Below are positions 1-9,066 of a DNA stretch of 64,000 nt, piece after piece. How positions within the stretch are numbered: position 1 is the first letter of the stretch; each line of letters opens with the position of its first letter. The DNA is from Arthrobacter agilis (GTDB lineage: Bacteria; Actinomycetota; Actinomycetes; Actinomycetales; Micrococcaceae): the NCBI RefSeq assembly GCF_002157505.1, contig NZ_NFSC01000027.1, forward strand, positions 280,368 through 344,367, given 5' to 3'. The translations under genes were made by a program, and so were the position numbers. The notes beneath the pieces are model-generated. The model was not told the DNA's origin and did not search any database. It saw nothing but the letters and a program-made list of their open reading frames with translations.

Positions 1-1
1 G

Positions 2-910
2 GTGCCCAGCGCGTTGGACGCCTACACCAAGGAAGGCAAAACCTTCGGTGTACCGCTCACCCTGGACGCCAAGTACATGATTTACAACCAGAAGCTCTTC
101 GCTCAGGCCGGCGTGGAGGTGCCCACCGACCTCGACGGGCTGCTCGAAACCTGCGACACATTGAAGGCGCAGAACATCACGCCCATGTCATTCGGCAATA
201 AGGACGGCTGGCCGGCAATCCACTACATCACCCAGCTGAACAGCTATAACGTCCCCGCCGACACGCTGGAAAAGGACTACAAGCCCGAGACGGCGTCCTT
301 CACCGACCCGGGTTACGTCAAGTCCCTCGACCAGTTCAAGGAAATCCTGAACAGGTGCACCACGACAGGCCAAGGCGCCAACGGGGCTGACTACTACTCC
401 CAGCGTGATGCTTTCGGTGCGGGCCAGGCGGCCATGTTCTACGTCGAGAACCTCGAATTCGGAGCAACAGCACCCGAGGGCAGCACTGCCGCCGCTGACG
501 GGTTCACCATTTCCCGCCTGCCCGCTCCTGCAGGCGCCTCGGGAGACACCGGCGCAGTTGTCGGTGCCCCGGAGGGATACCTGATCAACTCCAAGGCCAA
601 GAACCCGGCGCTGGCAGTGGACTTCATGAAGTTCGTAACCAGCAAGCAGAACGCGGAAACGATGACCTCCCTGATCGGGTTCCCCAGCCCGGTTACCGGA
701 ACGCTTACCGAAGCGAACTCCACGCCGCAGCTGCGGGAAAGCATCGATGACCTGCAACAGGCCAGCAAGCTCGCCGTTTGGCTGGACACGGTCACCGTTC
801 CCGCGGTCGCCGACGCATACCTCTCCGGCGTCGAAGGCCTCATCACCGGCAGCAAGTCCTCCGCCGACATAATGGCGTCGGTCAAGACGGCTTCGGAATC
901 GTCGAAGTAA
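2..910 (+). CDS. Sugar ABC transporter, extracellular substrate-binding protein (family 1), 5' truncated by window edge
   Basis: This is the C-terminal part (about 302 residues) of a family 1 (UgpB/MalE-type) solute-binding lipoprotein that would capture a carbohydrate outside the membrane. The signal peptide, lipobox and first lobe are missing because the gene runs off the left edge, so the GTG at base 2 is not taken as the true start. Family-like stretches include FGVPLTLDAKYMIYN near the start and a PEGYLINSKAKNPALAVDFMKF segment typical of the second lobe. The stop at 908-910 lies 2 bases before the first permease gene, so the three transport genes form one operon. No ATPase gene is present; importers of this class often share one MsmK/MsmX-type ATPase encoded elsewhere. 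The substrate cannot be read from the sequence; neighbouring genes suggest a sugar amine. Confidence 0.9.
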   Translation: MPSALDAYTKEGKTFGVPLTLDAKYMIYNQKLFAQAGVEVPTDLDGLLETCDTLKAQNITPMSFGNKDGWPAIHYITQLNSYNVPADTLEKDYKPETASFTDPGYVKSLDQFKEILNRCTTTGQGANGADYYSQRDAFGAGQAAMFYVENLEFGATAPEGSTAAADGFTISRLPAPAGASGDTGAVVGAPEGYLINSKAKNPALAVDFMKFVTSKQNAETMTSLIGFPSPVTGTLTEANSTPQLRESIDDLQQASKLAVWLDTVTVPAVADAYLSGVEGLITGSKSSADIMASVKTASESSK

Positions 911-912
911 CG

Positions 913-1878
913 ATGTCCGGAAACGTGAAAACGGTCCTGCCATCCGCGCCGTTGGCGCGGGTGGCAGGAGCCCCTGTTGACCTGCCGACCCGGCGGACCC
1001 GGAAGAGGAAGCGCTGGCAGTCCCTGGTGTGGGTTGTCCCCGGTCTGGTGGCCCTGATCCTCTTCGTCTACTACCCGCTGGTGCTGAATTTCCGGTACAG
1101 CCTGGAGACCTCCAACATCTTCACCGGCCAGCAGCGCTTCGTGGGCCTGTCCAATTACACCAAGTTGTTCAAGGACCCGATCTTCTTCAAGGCCCTGCTC
1201 AACAACTGTCTCTACGCAGCCATCTCCATCGTCTTCCAGGTCTTCTTCGCCCTGGTTCTCGCTTCCGTCATCGAGAACCTCCGCAGCAACCGCTTTCGGG
1301 CGATCCTCCGATCCATCTACTTCATTCCCTCTGCCATCTCCCTGACCGTCACGGGCCTGCTGTTTTCCTTCATCTACCAGCCCCAGGGCGGCCTGCTCAA
1401 CGGCATCCTCGACGCCGTCGGGCTCGCCGACCTCCAGCAAGCCTGGCTGGGAAACCCCGGGACCGCCATGCTGGGCATCATCACCATGAGCCAGTGGCAG
1501 GGCTTCGGCTACTCCACGCTGCTGTTCGCCGTCGCCATCCAGCGGATTCCGCGGGAGCTGTACGAAGCTTCAGCGCTTGACGGGATCGGCCCTATTCGGC
1601 AAATCTTCACCATCACCATTCCCCTGGTGCGGGAAATGACCGGACTGATGATGATCGTCACCATCTCCGGTGCGTTCCAGGTCTTCAACGAGGTCATGGT
1701 GACCACCGGTGGAGGCCCGGACAACTCCACCCAGGTCCTGGGCACCCTGCTCTACCAGAGCGGCTTCATCAAGAACGACTTCGGCTATGCAGCCGCCATC
1801 GCCACGGTCATTTTCGTCATCACCTTGGTGCTCGCCCTGATCCAGGTCCGCTACACCAGCAAAAGGAGAGTCTCATGA
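913..1878 (+). CDS. Sugar ABC transporter permease (MalF/UgpA type)
   Basis: Inner-membrane permease of the binding-protein-dependent sugar importer, about 321 residues. After a basic N-terminus (RRTRKRKRW) there are six predicted membrane segments, and near residues 217-236 an EAA-type loop (EASALDGIGPIRQIF followed by a Pro) that would contact the ATPase. The ATG at 913 is chosen because it directly follows the binding-protein stop and gives the usual family N-terminus; the frame stays open upstream only as overlap with that gene. Its stop overlaps the start of the second permease by 4 bases (ATGA), so the two are translationally coupled. Confidence 0.92.
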   Translation: MSGNVKTVLPSAPLARVAGAPVDLPTRRTRKRKRWQSLVWVVPGLVALILFVYYPLVLNFRYSLETSNIFTGQQRFVGLSNYTKLFKDPIFFKALLNNCLYAAISIVFQVFFALVLASVIENLRSNRFRAILRSIYFIPSAISLTVTGLLFSFIYQPQGGLLNGILDAVGLADLQQAWLGNPGTAMLGIITMSQWQGFGYSTLLFAVAIQRIPRELYEASALDGIGPIRQIFTITIPLVREMTGLMMIVTISGAFQVFNEVMVTTGGGPDNSTQVLGTLLYQSGFIKNDFGYAAAIATVIFVITLVLALIQVRYTSKRRVS

Positions 1879-2747
1879 CGGTCACCCTGACCCGGGCAAC
1901 TCCCCGGCCCCGCGCCACCCCCGCCGACTTCGCACGCATCCTCGGCAAGCTCGTCCTGGCCGGGTTCCTGCTGGGCCTGGTCATCATTGTTGTCTACCCG
2001 CTGTTGTGGATGGCCATCAGCTCACTGAAGAGCAACGCGGAGGTTCTTTCCAGTCCCTTCTCCTGGCCCAAGTCGCTGGACTTCGGCAGTTACGGCCGGG
2101 CGTTCGAGCAGGGCGTCGGGTCCTATCTGCTCAACAGTGTCCTGGTGACGGTCATCAGCGTGGTGTTGACGACCCTGCTCAGCGCCTGGGCGGCCTTCGG
2201 TCTGACACGCATCACCATCCCGTTCAGCAATATCATCCTCATGGTGATCGTTGGCGGGCTGATGCTCGCACCGACGGTGGCACTGATTCCACTGGTGCGC
2301 CTTCTGCAGTCCTGGGGTCTGTACGACACCCAATGGGCGTTGATCCTGCTCTACACCGCGTTCCGCATTCCCTTCACCACATTCCTGATCCGCTCCTACA
2401 TGATCGATCTGCCGGAGGACGTGGACGAAGCAGCAGTGATCGACGGTGCCCGGCACCACCAGATCTTCTGGCGGATTACGTTGCCCATGTGTACGCCCAT
2501 CATCATCTCGGCGGTCATCCTGCAGATCCTCTTCGCCTGGAACGAGTTTCTCTTCGCGCTGGTCTTCATCGGCGACGACAACCTCAAGACGCTGCCTGTC
2601 GGCCTGGCCACACTGTCTTCCAGGGCGGTCACTGACTTCCCAGCCGTCTTCGCCGGGATGACGATTGCAGCAATTCCCATGATCCTGCTCTTCTTCCTGG
2701 GCCAGAAGTACTTCGTCCGCGGGCTTTCTGAAGGCGTGGGCAAATGA
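1875..2747 (+). CDS. Sugar ABC transporter permease (MalG/UgpE type)
   Basis: Second permease of the importer, 290 residues, with about six membrane segments. The EAA loop (DEAAVIDGARHHQIFWRITLP region, about residues 183-203) is well conserved. The start ATG overlaps the previous stop and is preceded by a good ribosome-binding site, AAAGGAGAG. The protein ends FVRGLSEGVGK, the common C-terminus of this family. The two permeases and the binding protein make a complete importer apart from the ATPase. The gene is followed by 163 bases without a gene before the regulator. Confidence 0.93.
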   Translation: MTVTLTRATPRPRATPADFARILGKLVLAGFLLGLVIIVVYPLLWMAISSLKSNAEVLSSPFSWPKSLDFGSYGRAFEQGVGSYLLNSVLVTVISVVLTTLLSAWAAFGLTRITIPFSNIILMVIVGGLMLAPTVALIPLVRLLQSWGLYDTQWALILLYTAFRIPFTTFLIRSYMIDLPEDVDEAAVIDGARHHQIFWRITLPMCTPIIISAVILQILFAWNEFLFALVFIGDDNLKTLPVGLATLSSRAVTDFPAVFAGMTIAAIPMILLFFLGQKYFVRGLSEGVGK

Positions 2748-2910
2748 GCATCGCAGGCGCTGCAGGCGGTCGTCGCAAGCACCGGCCACCGCGGCAACAA
2801 CATCTGATTCGGCCCGCCGACGTAGCATGTCCGGAGGACCGCTGGTGGGCAGCACAGACACCGCTCCCGGAAGACGACGCTCGGCGCACCATTTATAGGG
2901 GAAAAGACCA

Positions 2911-3681
2911 ATGACAGCGGCATCAACGGCATCATTCGAAGCGGGCATGGGCGTGCTGCCGCGGGTGGGCCGAGAACCCATGTCCGTGCTTGTGCGCGAC
3001 CAGCTCATCGCGTTCTTCCAGAACAACAACGTCCGGCCCGGGGACCAGATCCCCAGCGAACCGGAAATCGTCGAGACGTTCAAGGTCGGCCGCAGCACCG
3101 CGCGCGAAGCGGTCAAGCTACTGGAGCACGACGGCCTGGTCGAGGTGCGGCCGGGACTTGGCAGGTTCCTGACCTCCCTGGCCACCGCTACCGTCGAGAG
3201 GCCCATCACGCGCTTCGAGTCAGTGACGGATCTGCTCAACGGTCTGGGATACACCGCCCAGACGCTTGTGCTCTCCGTGCAGGAGGACCTGCCGAACCCG
3301 GTGGAACGCGAGGCGCTGAAGCTGGACGACGATGAGAAGGTCGTGCGTCTGGTCCGGTTGCGCTCCGCTGGGGATGAGCCCCTGATCTTCAGCGTGGATA
3401 CCATCATCCGCAGCTACATTCCCGGGCCCGTGAAGCACATCGATTGGACCGGGTCGCTCACCACTTTCCTTCAAAGCCAAGGCCATACCCTGTCCTTCTC
3501 CACGGCACGCCTGCAGGCGGTCAACCTCCCCGACGACGTTCGTGCCCGTTACAGCCTGGACGGCTACGACCCCTGGTTCCTGATCACGGAAACGGCGATC
3601 ACCGCAACCGGGACACCAGCGTTGTATGCCCAGGACTACCACCGCGGAGACACGTTCGCCTTCAACGTACTCCGCCGCTAA
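2911..3681 (+). CDS. GntR family regulator with UTRA ligand-binding domain (HutC/FrlR type)
   Basis: A 256-residue transcription factor. The N-terminal winged helix-turn-helix of the GntR family lies at about residues 25-90 (motif PSEPEIVETFKVGRSTAREA), and a UTRA effector domain covers about residues 105-250. A purine-rich AGGGGAAAAG lies ahead of the ATG. Regulators of this class usually repress the catabolic operon next to them until a sugar-phosphate-type ligand binds. FrlR, which controls fructoselysine use, belongs to the same class. It sits between the importer and the catabolic enzymes and most likely controls both. The binding site was not identified. Confidence 0.9.
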   Translation: MTAASTASFEAGMGVLPRVGREPMSVLVRDQLIAFFQNNNVRPGDQIPSEPEIVETFKVGRSTAREAVKLLEHDGLVEVRPGLGRFLTSLATATVERPITRFESVTDLLNGLGYTAQTLVLSVQEDLPNPVEREALKLDDDEKVVRLVRLRSAGDEPLIFSVDTIIRSYIPGPVKHIDWTGSLTTFLQSQGHTLSFSTARLQAVNLPDDVRARYSLDGYDPWFLITETAITATGTPALYAQDYHRGDTFAFNVLRR

Positions 3682-3855
3682 TCCTGGCCGTATCAGCCCC
3701 GCCTGCGCCTGTTTCGCACTATCAACGGCACAGCCGGCTGCCAGCATTCCGCTCGCACCGGCACCGTCGGCACCGCCACGTAGCCCGCGCCGCTTGAGCT
3801 CGAACTTTCTCAGCCGACTCCACCGGCTCTACGACAGACCCCGAAAAGGATCACC

Positions 3856-5289
3856 ATGAGCACAGAATTTCACCTTCGTCCACCCGTTCTGCCAGGCCGA
3901 CAGGATGAGTCCTACTGGCTGCAATCCACAGCAGGGCTGGAAACGAAACAGTGTCCGGCCCTGGCGGGTTCCGCTACAGCTGATCTAGCCATCGTTGGGG
4001 GTGGCCTCACCGGACTGTGGACCGCGCTCCGCGTGCTGGAAAAGGACCCCAGCCTCAACGTCGTCGTGCTTGAAGCCGGAACCTGCGGTGCAGGTGCCTC
4101 CGGCCGGAACGGCGGGCAGGTGCACTCCTGGTTCGAAAGCCTTGACCGGTTGGCCGCTGTCACGGATGCCGACGAGGCCCTGCGGCTCGCGCAGGCCAGT
4201 GCTGACGCCATCAACGAGCTGGAAGCCCTGCAGGACAGCGGAGAGGTGGACATGGACCTGCGCCTGGATGGTTGGTTGTGGACCGCCAGTTCCACCGCGC
4301 AGGAAGGTGCCTGGCAGGAAGCCCTGAACCTGTGTGCTGCCAACGGAGTGTCGCCCTATCGGGTGCTCGACGCCGAGGAGATCCGGCAGCGGACCGGCTC
4401 GGACGCGTCCTACCAGGGTGTGGTCGAAGACCGGGCGGGCAGCCTCCACCCGGGGAAGTTGATGCGCAACCTCAAGATGCATGCTCTGCGCAAGGGCGTC
4501 ACCATTTACGAAAACACGCCTGTAACGACAATCGCCGCGGGTCGTCCGGCCACGCTGACCACTCCGGGCGGTTCCCTGAGCGCCGGCAATGTGCTGCTGG
4601 CGACGAATGCTTGGGCTTCTTCCGTGCCGGAGCTGCGCCAGAAGATGTACGTCGTTGACAGCCAAGTCATCGCCACCGAGCCGATTCCCGACCGATTGGA
4701 CGAGCTGGGCTGGAAGAGCGGGGAAGCCGTCTGCGACGCCCAGAACCAGGTGCTGTACTACCAGCGGACACCGGATGGACGGGTCATTTTCGGCAGGGGC
4801 AGCGGGGGCACCATTTTCGGTGACCGCCTAGGCGCCACCCAGAACAGGCATCCGCGCTGGGTGGCGGACTCGGTTGCTGAGTTCCGCCGGGTGTACCCAA
4901 CTCTCAGCGATGTCCGCATCGACTACGACTGGCTGGGAGCGATCGACTGCGTGCCGGCGCACGTACCCATCTTCGGAAATTTGAAGGGACAGGACAACCT
5001 CTTCTATGCCATCGGCTGGAACGGCACCGGACTGGCTCAAATTCCCGCCTGTTCCCGGATCATCGCCAGCATGATCCTCAAGACCGATGACGTCTGGGGC
5101 AGGAGCAAGCTCATCAACCAGCAACAGGCCAAGTCCCTGCCGCCCGAACCGGTCCGCTTCCTGGGTGCCCACATGGTCCGCGCGGCACTGGTCCGCAAAA
5201 ACGCGCTTGAGATCCGCAACCGAAGGCCCGACCTGATGACCCGAGCCCTCGTCGCGCTCATGCCCAAGGGAACATCCGAACACGACTAG
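3856..5289 (+). CDS. FAD-dependent oxidoreductase of the DAO / gamma-glutamylputrescine oxidase-like type
   Basis: A 477-residue flavoprotein that would oxidise a C-N bond of an amine or amino acid derivative. The dinucleotide-binding motif IVGGGLTGLWTA is at about residues 46-57, followed by the family motif GASGRNGGQ at about 81-89, and a C-terminal FAD contact near IGWNGTGLAQ. It is about 50 residues longer than PuuB-type enzymes, with a basic C-terminal extension. The ATG follows a good AAAGGA site. The substrate is unknown. Its position between a sugar importer and a FrlD-like kinase suggests a glycated or sugar-linked amine, which is inference. Amadoriases (fructosyl-amino acid oxidases) are also DAO-fold enzymes, but I cannot assign that activity from sequence. 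Confidence 0.85.
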   Translation: MSTEFHLRPPVLPGRQDESYWLQSTAGLETKQCPALAGSATADLAIVGGGLTGLWTALRVLEKDPSLNVVVLEAGTCGAGASGRNGGQVHSWFESLDRLAAVTDADEALRLAQASADAINELEALQDSGEVDMDLRLDGWLWTASSTAQEGAWQEALNLCAANGVSPYRVLDAEEIRQRTGSDASYQGVVEDRAGSLHPGKLMRNLKMHALRKGVTIYENTPVTTIAAGRPATLTTPGGSLSAGNVLLATNAWASSVPELRQKMYVVDSQVIATEPIPDRLDELGWKSGEAVCDAQNQVLYYQRTPDGRVIFGRGSGGTIFGDRLGATQNRHPRWVADSVAEFRRVYPTLSDVRIDYDWLGAIDCVPAHVPIFGNLKGQDNLFYAIGWNGTGLAQIPACSRIIASMILKTDDVWGRSKLINQQQAKSLPPEPVRFLGAHMVRAALVRKNALEIRNRRPDLMTRALVALMPKGTSEHD

Positions 5290-5369
5290 GAAACGTCCCC
5301 GTTCGCGGCGTCCACACTTCGTACCGGCCTTCCTCCCGGAGGTCGGACGCTTTACCCGAAAGACTGCAC

Positions 5370-6632
5370 ATGCACCGCATCGACGGCTATCGCCGCTCCT
5401 ACGACTGGGGTTCACCGACGGCAATGTTCTCCTTCCTGGGCCTGCAGCCTGACGGCTCACCATTTGCTGAGAACTGGTTTGGAGCCCACCCCACCGGTCC
5501 TTCACCGGTCGCTCTGCCTGATGGCAGCACAGTTTCCCTGCAGGAACTGATCGCCGCTGATCCCACCGCCGCGCTCGGCACCCGGGTGGCTGCCTCTTTC
5601 GGCAAGCGGCTGCCGTTCCTACTGAAACTGCTCGCGCCGGCGCGACCGCTGTCGATGCAGGTGCACCCCACCCCCGAACAGGCCAGGGACGGGTATGCAG
5701 CCGAGGAAGAGAACGGAGTGCCCCCGGATGATCCGGCGCGGAGCTACAAGGACGCTTCTCACAAGCCGGAAATGGTCTACGCCCTGACCCGGTTCGAGGG
5801 ATTGGTCGGATTCCGTCCGGCGGACCAGCTTTCCACAGTGTTGGAACCCCTGCAGGCCGCGGGCGCCCGAGCGGCCCTGACCGCCCTGCGTTCAGCTCCC
5901 GTGGCCGCCGGCAGACGAGCGGCACTGGAAGTGCTGTTGGAGCTGAGCCCTGCCGAGGTGGTCTCCCTGGTCAGGGAGTGTGCTGTGTTCGCCAACGATT
6001 CACACCGCAGGGCAACCGTCCCGCCGGCAACTGCCGCTGCCTACACAACGGTTACCGAATTGGCCCGGTTCTACCCTGGGGATGTCGGCGCCGTTCTTTC
6101 GCTCCTGTTGAACCGGGTTGTGTTGGAGCCCGGGCAACTGGTGTTCCTAGGCGATGGCGTACCGCACGCCTACCTCAGCGGTTTCGGCGTCGAACTCATG
6201 GCGAACTCGGATAACGTGCTCCGATTGGGGCTGACCACCAAACATGTCGACGCCGATGCAATGCTCGTCAGCCTGGATTTCGCGCAGGAAGGCTGCGTCA
6301 TCGATACCGGAACCGCGGCGGGCGGCAGTCACCTGTTCACGCCCGACGTGACCGAGTATGCACTGTCCGTAACCCACGTGGACGACGCTCGGAGCCGTTC
6401 CGGCTCGGAGTCCGTGGAGAATGCGGCAGCCACTTTCGGGATGTTGCCGGTCGAACTGCCCGGCAACGGGCCGCGCCTGGTGCTCTGCGTGGCAGGAACG
6501 ACACGTCTGAAGTCGGAGGCCGACCCCGCAGGGCTTGATCTGCGCCGTGGTCAGGCCGCTTTTGTTCCCGCAGCCGACGGCGCACTGTCGCTCAGCGGAT
6601 CGGGGACAGTGGCACAGGCTTTCGTTCCCTGA
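5370..6632 (+). CDS. manA: Mannose-6-phosphate isomerase, class I
   Basis: A 420-residue zinc enzyme that interconverts mannose 6-phosphate and fructose 6-phosphate. Metal-site motifs are visible: QVHP at about residue 97, HKPEM at about 131 and GDGVPHAYLSG at about 260-270. Length and order match class I enzymes. It lies 80 bases after the oxidoreductase and is followed by a 230-base gap. A manA inside an accessory sugar locus, rather than beside nucleotide-sugar genes, points to a catabolic role, probably feeding hexose phosphate to the phosphofructokinase encoded downstream. A relaxed substrate range (other aldose phosphates) is possible. Confidence 0.93.
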   Translation: MHRIDGYRRSYDWGSPTAMFSFLGLQPDGSPFAENWFGAHPTGPSPVALPDGSTVSLQELIAADPTAALGTRVAASFGKRLPFLLKLLAPARPLSMQVHPTPEQARDGYAAEEENGVPPDDPARSYKDASHKPEMVYALTRFEGLVGFRPADQLSTVLEPLQAAGARAALTALRSAPVAAGRRAALEVLLELSPAEVVSLVRECAVFANDSHRRATVPPATAAAYTTVTELARFYPGDVGAVLSLLLNRVVLEPGQLVFLGDGVPHAYLSGFGVELMANSDNVLRLGLTTKHVDADAMLVSLDFAQEGCVIDTGTAAGGSHLFTPDVTEYALSVTHVDDARSRSGSESVENAAATFGMLPVELPGNGPRLVLCVAGTTRLKSEADPAGLDLRRGQAAFVPAADGALSLSGSGTVAQAFVP

Positions 6633-6862
6633 TGTACGGCCAGGAACCAGCTAAGCCCGGTTGCCCAAAGGCTGCGTCTCGAGTTGGCAAGTGACTGCGT
6701 ATGGCAGCAAGGCAACTGCCATCACGATCCACATGGCGGCCAGCTGGAAATTGCCGACCATGGCCCGAGTTACTGACCCGCGACCTCGTCACGCTCGCGG
6801 CCAAGTGCACCTCCGAACACTCGACCAAGCAGTTACGCAACTACCGTGGAAAGAAGGCAGTG
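6633..6862. other. Gene-free gap with a possible small remnant
   Basis: A 230-base gap between manA and the PfkB kinase. I see no convincing gene. On the minus strand, 6761-6651, a 36-codon frame starting MVGNFQLAAMWIVMAVALLPY encodes one hydrophobic helix and could be the broken 5' end of a small membrane protein, but it has no ribosome-binding site. The gap may also carry a promoter for the kinase. Confidence 0.35.
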
Positions 6863-7684
6863 ATGGGAAAGATTGAACCGCTGACGTTTGGAGTAGTCGG
6901 TGACAACACGATCGACCAGTACTTCGGTGCTGATGAGCGGAGCTTTGTCGGCGGAAACGCGCTCAATGTAGGCGTGCAGCTACGGCTACTGGGACATCAG
7001 GTGCGCTACGCCGGGGCCATCGGCCCGGACACTGATGGACGCCGCATTCGAAAAGGGCTCGAAGACTCCGGCGTTCTGACCGAGGGTCTGGTGGTCATGG
7101 ACGGCATTACCTCTATCTCTCGGATCCGGGTCAAGCCCAACGGTGACCGTGCTATCGAATACGAGGACTTCGCCGTCTGTGCTGATTATCGGCCCTCTGC
7201 CGCAGAACTGGACGCCTTGGCCCAGTGCGACTTCGTGCACATCGGGATGAGTCCTTTCGCGGGAGAGATACGCGCCGGTTTGCGCGCCAGGGGTGCCCGC
7301 ATCAGCCAGGACTGTGCGGTGAGTTCCGGCTACGACCGATTGGACGTTGCGTTCTGCTCCGCCGGAGAGGACCCGGGCGCCGCCCGACTCCTGGCCGAAG
7401 CGGCCATTGCCGGCGGTGCCCGCCTGGTGGTGGTGACCTGCGGTGCTGACGGAAGCCTGGCCTACGACGGCAGCAATTGGACCAGCCAGGGCGCGGACCC
7501 GGTCACGCTCGTGGACACCACCGGGGCCGGAGACAGCTATATCGCGGGATTCCTCGCAGCGATGGCCCAAGGACTGCCCTTGCAGGAGTGCATGCAGGCA
7601 GGAGCAGCCACCGCAGCGGTTACCTGCTCGCACTGGGGTGGCTGGCCCCAGCAGCCCCTGGTACTGAACGGGACAGGCGATTGA
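6863..7684 (+). CDS. PfkB-family sugar kinase resembling fructoselysine 6-kinase (FrlD)
   Basis: A 273-residue ribokinase-fold kinase. Motifs are GDNTIDQYF at the N-terminus, GGNALNVG at about residues 29-36 and the ATP/catalytic signature DTTGAGDSYIAGF at about 218-230, with the catalytic Asp in GAGD. The short length, the N-terminal GDN and the C-terminal SHWGGW pattern match FrlD more closely than ribokinase or 1-phosphofructokinase, judged from memory of the E. coli protein. FrlD phosphorylates C6 of fructoselysine before a SIS-domain deglycase (FrlB) releases glucose 6-phosphate; no FrlB gene is in this window. ATG at 6863 follows AAGAAGG; the GTG one codon upstream is an alternative start. 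Confidence 0.8.
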   Translation: MGKIEPLTFGVVGDNTIDQYFGADERSFVGGNALNVGVQLRLLGHQVRYAGAIGPDTDGRRIRKGLEDSGVLTEGLVVMDGITSISRIRVKPNGDRAIEYEDFAVCADYRPSAAELDALAQCDFVHIGMSPFAGEIRAGLRARGARISQDCAVSSGYDRLDVAFCSAGEDPGAARLLAEAAIAGGARLVVVTCGADGSLAYDGSNWTSQGADPVTLVDTTGAGDSYIAGFLAAMAQGLPLQECMQAGAATAAVTCSHWGGWPQQPLVLNGTGD

Positions 7685-7804
7685 GCATGCGGGTCGCTGA
7701 TGCACGAACCCGCAGCTTGTTGTGCAGGCCTGCGGCGACGTGGATCCAGTCCTTCAGCTCCTGCACCGCTGTCCTTGCCCTTGACCCGTTCCTGAAAGGC
7801 ACGA

Positions 7805-9037
7805 GTGAACCAGCAACCGATTCGGACTAGAAGGACGAGCGCAGACCGCAATAGCTTATTCCTGATCTTCGGTGTCTGCGGCATTGCTCTGGCGTCATGG
7901 TTGTCCCGCACGCCGGCTCTGGGGGAGGCGCTGAGCCTCGATTCGCGGGCTCTGGGGATACTGATCTTCGGCATGCCCCTCGGCGCGCTGGTTGGCCTGT
8001 CCCTCGCTCCGAACCTGCTGGGACGGATGCGGAACACGATCTTTCTGCTCATCTTTGCTGCGCTTATGGCTGGGGGTCTTGCCGTGCTGGCCTTCAGTTG
8101 CGGCCACCTTCCACTTCCGGCTGCCGCATTCGGCGGGCTCGTCGTTTTCGGACTGGGTTTCGGGGGGTGCGAGGTCCTCATCAATGTCAAGGGAGCGTCG
8201 CTGGAAAGAGAGCGGGGCCGCTCGCTCATGCCGTTGTTTCATGCAGCCTTCAGCATGGGAACCATCGCGGGATCAGCTGGGGGAGTTTTGGCCTCGTTCT
8301 GGAACATCCCTGCAGCGGAGCACTTAAGTGTCGTTGCCGTCGTGGTGCTGTTGTCTGCATTCCTGACCGCCCCTTTCCTGAAGGACATGGGGCGGGCCTA
8401 CACCGTGGGCGCGCCCGGCCGGATCTCCTCCACCTCCATGTCGTTGGAGAGCTGGATGGACCGCAGAATATGGATCATCGGGCTCGTCATCATTGGCTTG
8501 GCCTTCGGTGAGGGGTCTGGAAATGATTGGATCGCTCTCGCCGTGGTTGAAACGGAGGGTGGAACCGAGTCAGGTGGGGCGGCCCTCCTGATGCTTTTCC
8601 TGACCGCGGTGACGATCGTTCGGGCTTGTGGCGGTCCGTTGTTGGACGCCTTCGGCCGGGTCGTGGTCCTGCGAACCTCGGCACTAGTGGCCGTCGTCGG
8701 ATTGTCTGCTTTCATGTGGTCGCCCTGGGCGGTGCTGGCTGCAGCGGGGGTGGTTCTATGGGGTGCCGGCATCGGTTTGGGCTTCCCTGTCTGCATGTCA
8801 GCAGCAGCTGATGATCCTGGAACGGCCGCTGTCCGTGTGGGGAAGGTGGCACAGATCGGCTATCTGGTCTCCCTGATAGGACCACCCCTGCTGGGGTTCG
8901 TTGCTCATGCAGTCGGAATCCGTATGTCTCTCATGCTCACGGTGATCCTGCTCCTGGTTTCCGCCGTAACAGCACCTGGAGTCGGCACCGGAGCCCGCAA
9001 ACCACACCTAGCCGCGCGCCTCGCTATAGACAAGTAA
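7805..9037 (+). CDS. MFS transporter (YbjJ-like)
   Basis: A 410-residue major facilitator protein with about 12 membrane segments and an internal hydrophilic loop near residues 195-220. A GAAAGG site 5 bases before the GTG supports the start. It most resembles the YbjJ-type group of putative sugar or metabolite transporters of unknown substrate. In the locus it could be a second uptake route or an exporter of an amine left after the sugar part is removed. It is separated by 120 bases from the kinase and 29 bases from the phosphofructokinase. Confidence 0.85.
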   Translation: MNQQPIRTRRTSADRNSLFLIFGVCGIALASWLSRTPALGEALSLDSRALGILIFGMPLGALVGLSLAPNLLGRMRNTIFLLIFAALMAGGLAVLAFSCGHLPLPAAAFGGLVVFGLGFGGCEVLINVKGASLERERGRSLMPLFHAAFSMGTIAGSAGGVLASFWNIPAAEHLSVVAVVVLLSAFLTAPFLKDMGRAYTVGAPGRISSTSMSLESWMDRRIWIIGLVIIGLAFGEGSGNDWIALAVVETEGGTESGGAALLMLFLTAVTIVRACGGPLLDAFGRVVVLRTSALVAVVGLSAFMWSPWAVLAAAGVVLWGAGIGLGFPVCMSAAADDPGTAAVRVGKVAQIGYLVSLIGPPLLGFVAHAVGIRMSLMLTVILLLVSAVTAPGVGTGARKPHLAARLAIDK

Positions 9038-9066
9038 CTTTCCGGTCGCCGGAAGGAAGGATTGAG

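Noticed and set aside
7690..7802. A short minus-strand frame with a plausible helix (ELKDWIHVAAGLHNKL)
   Set aside because: There is no ribosome-binding site and no family. It lies in a 120-base gap that may only hold a promoter.
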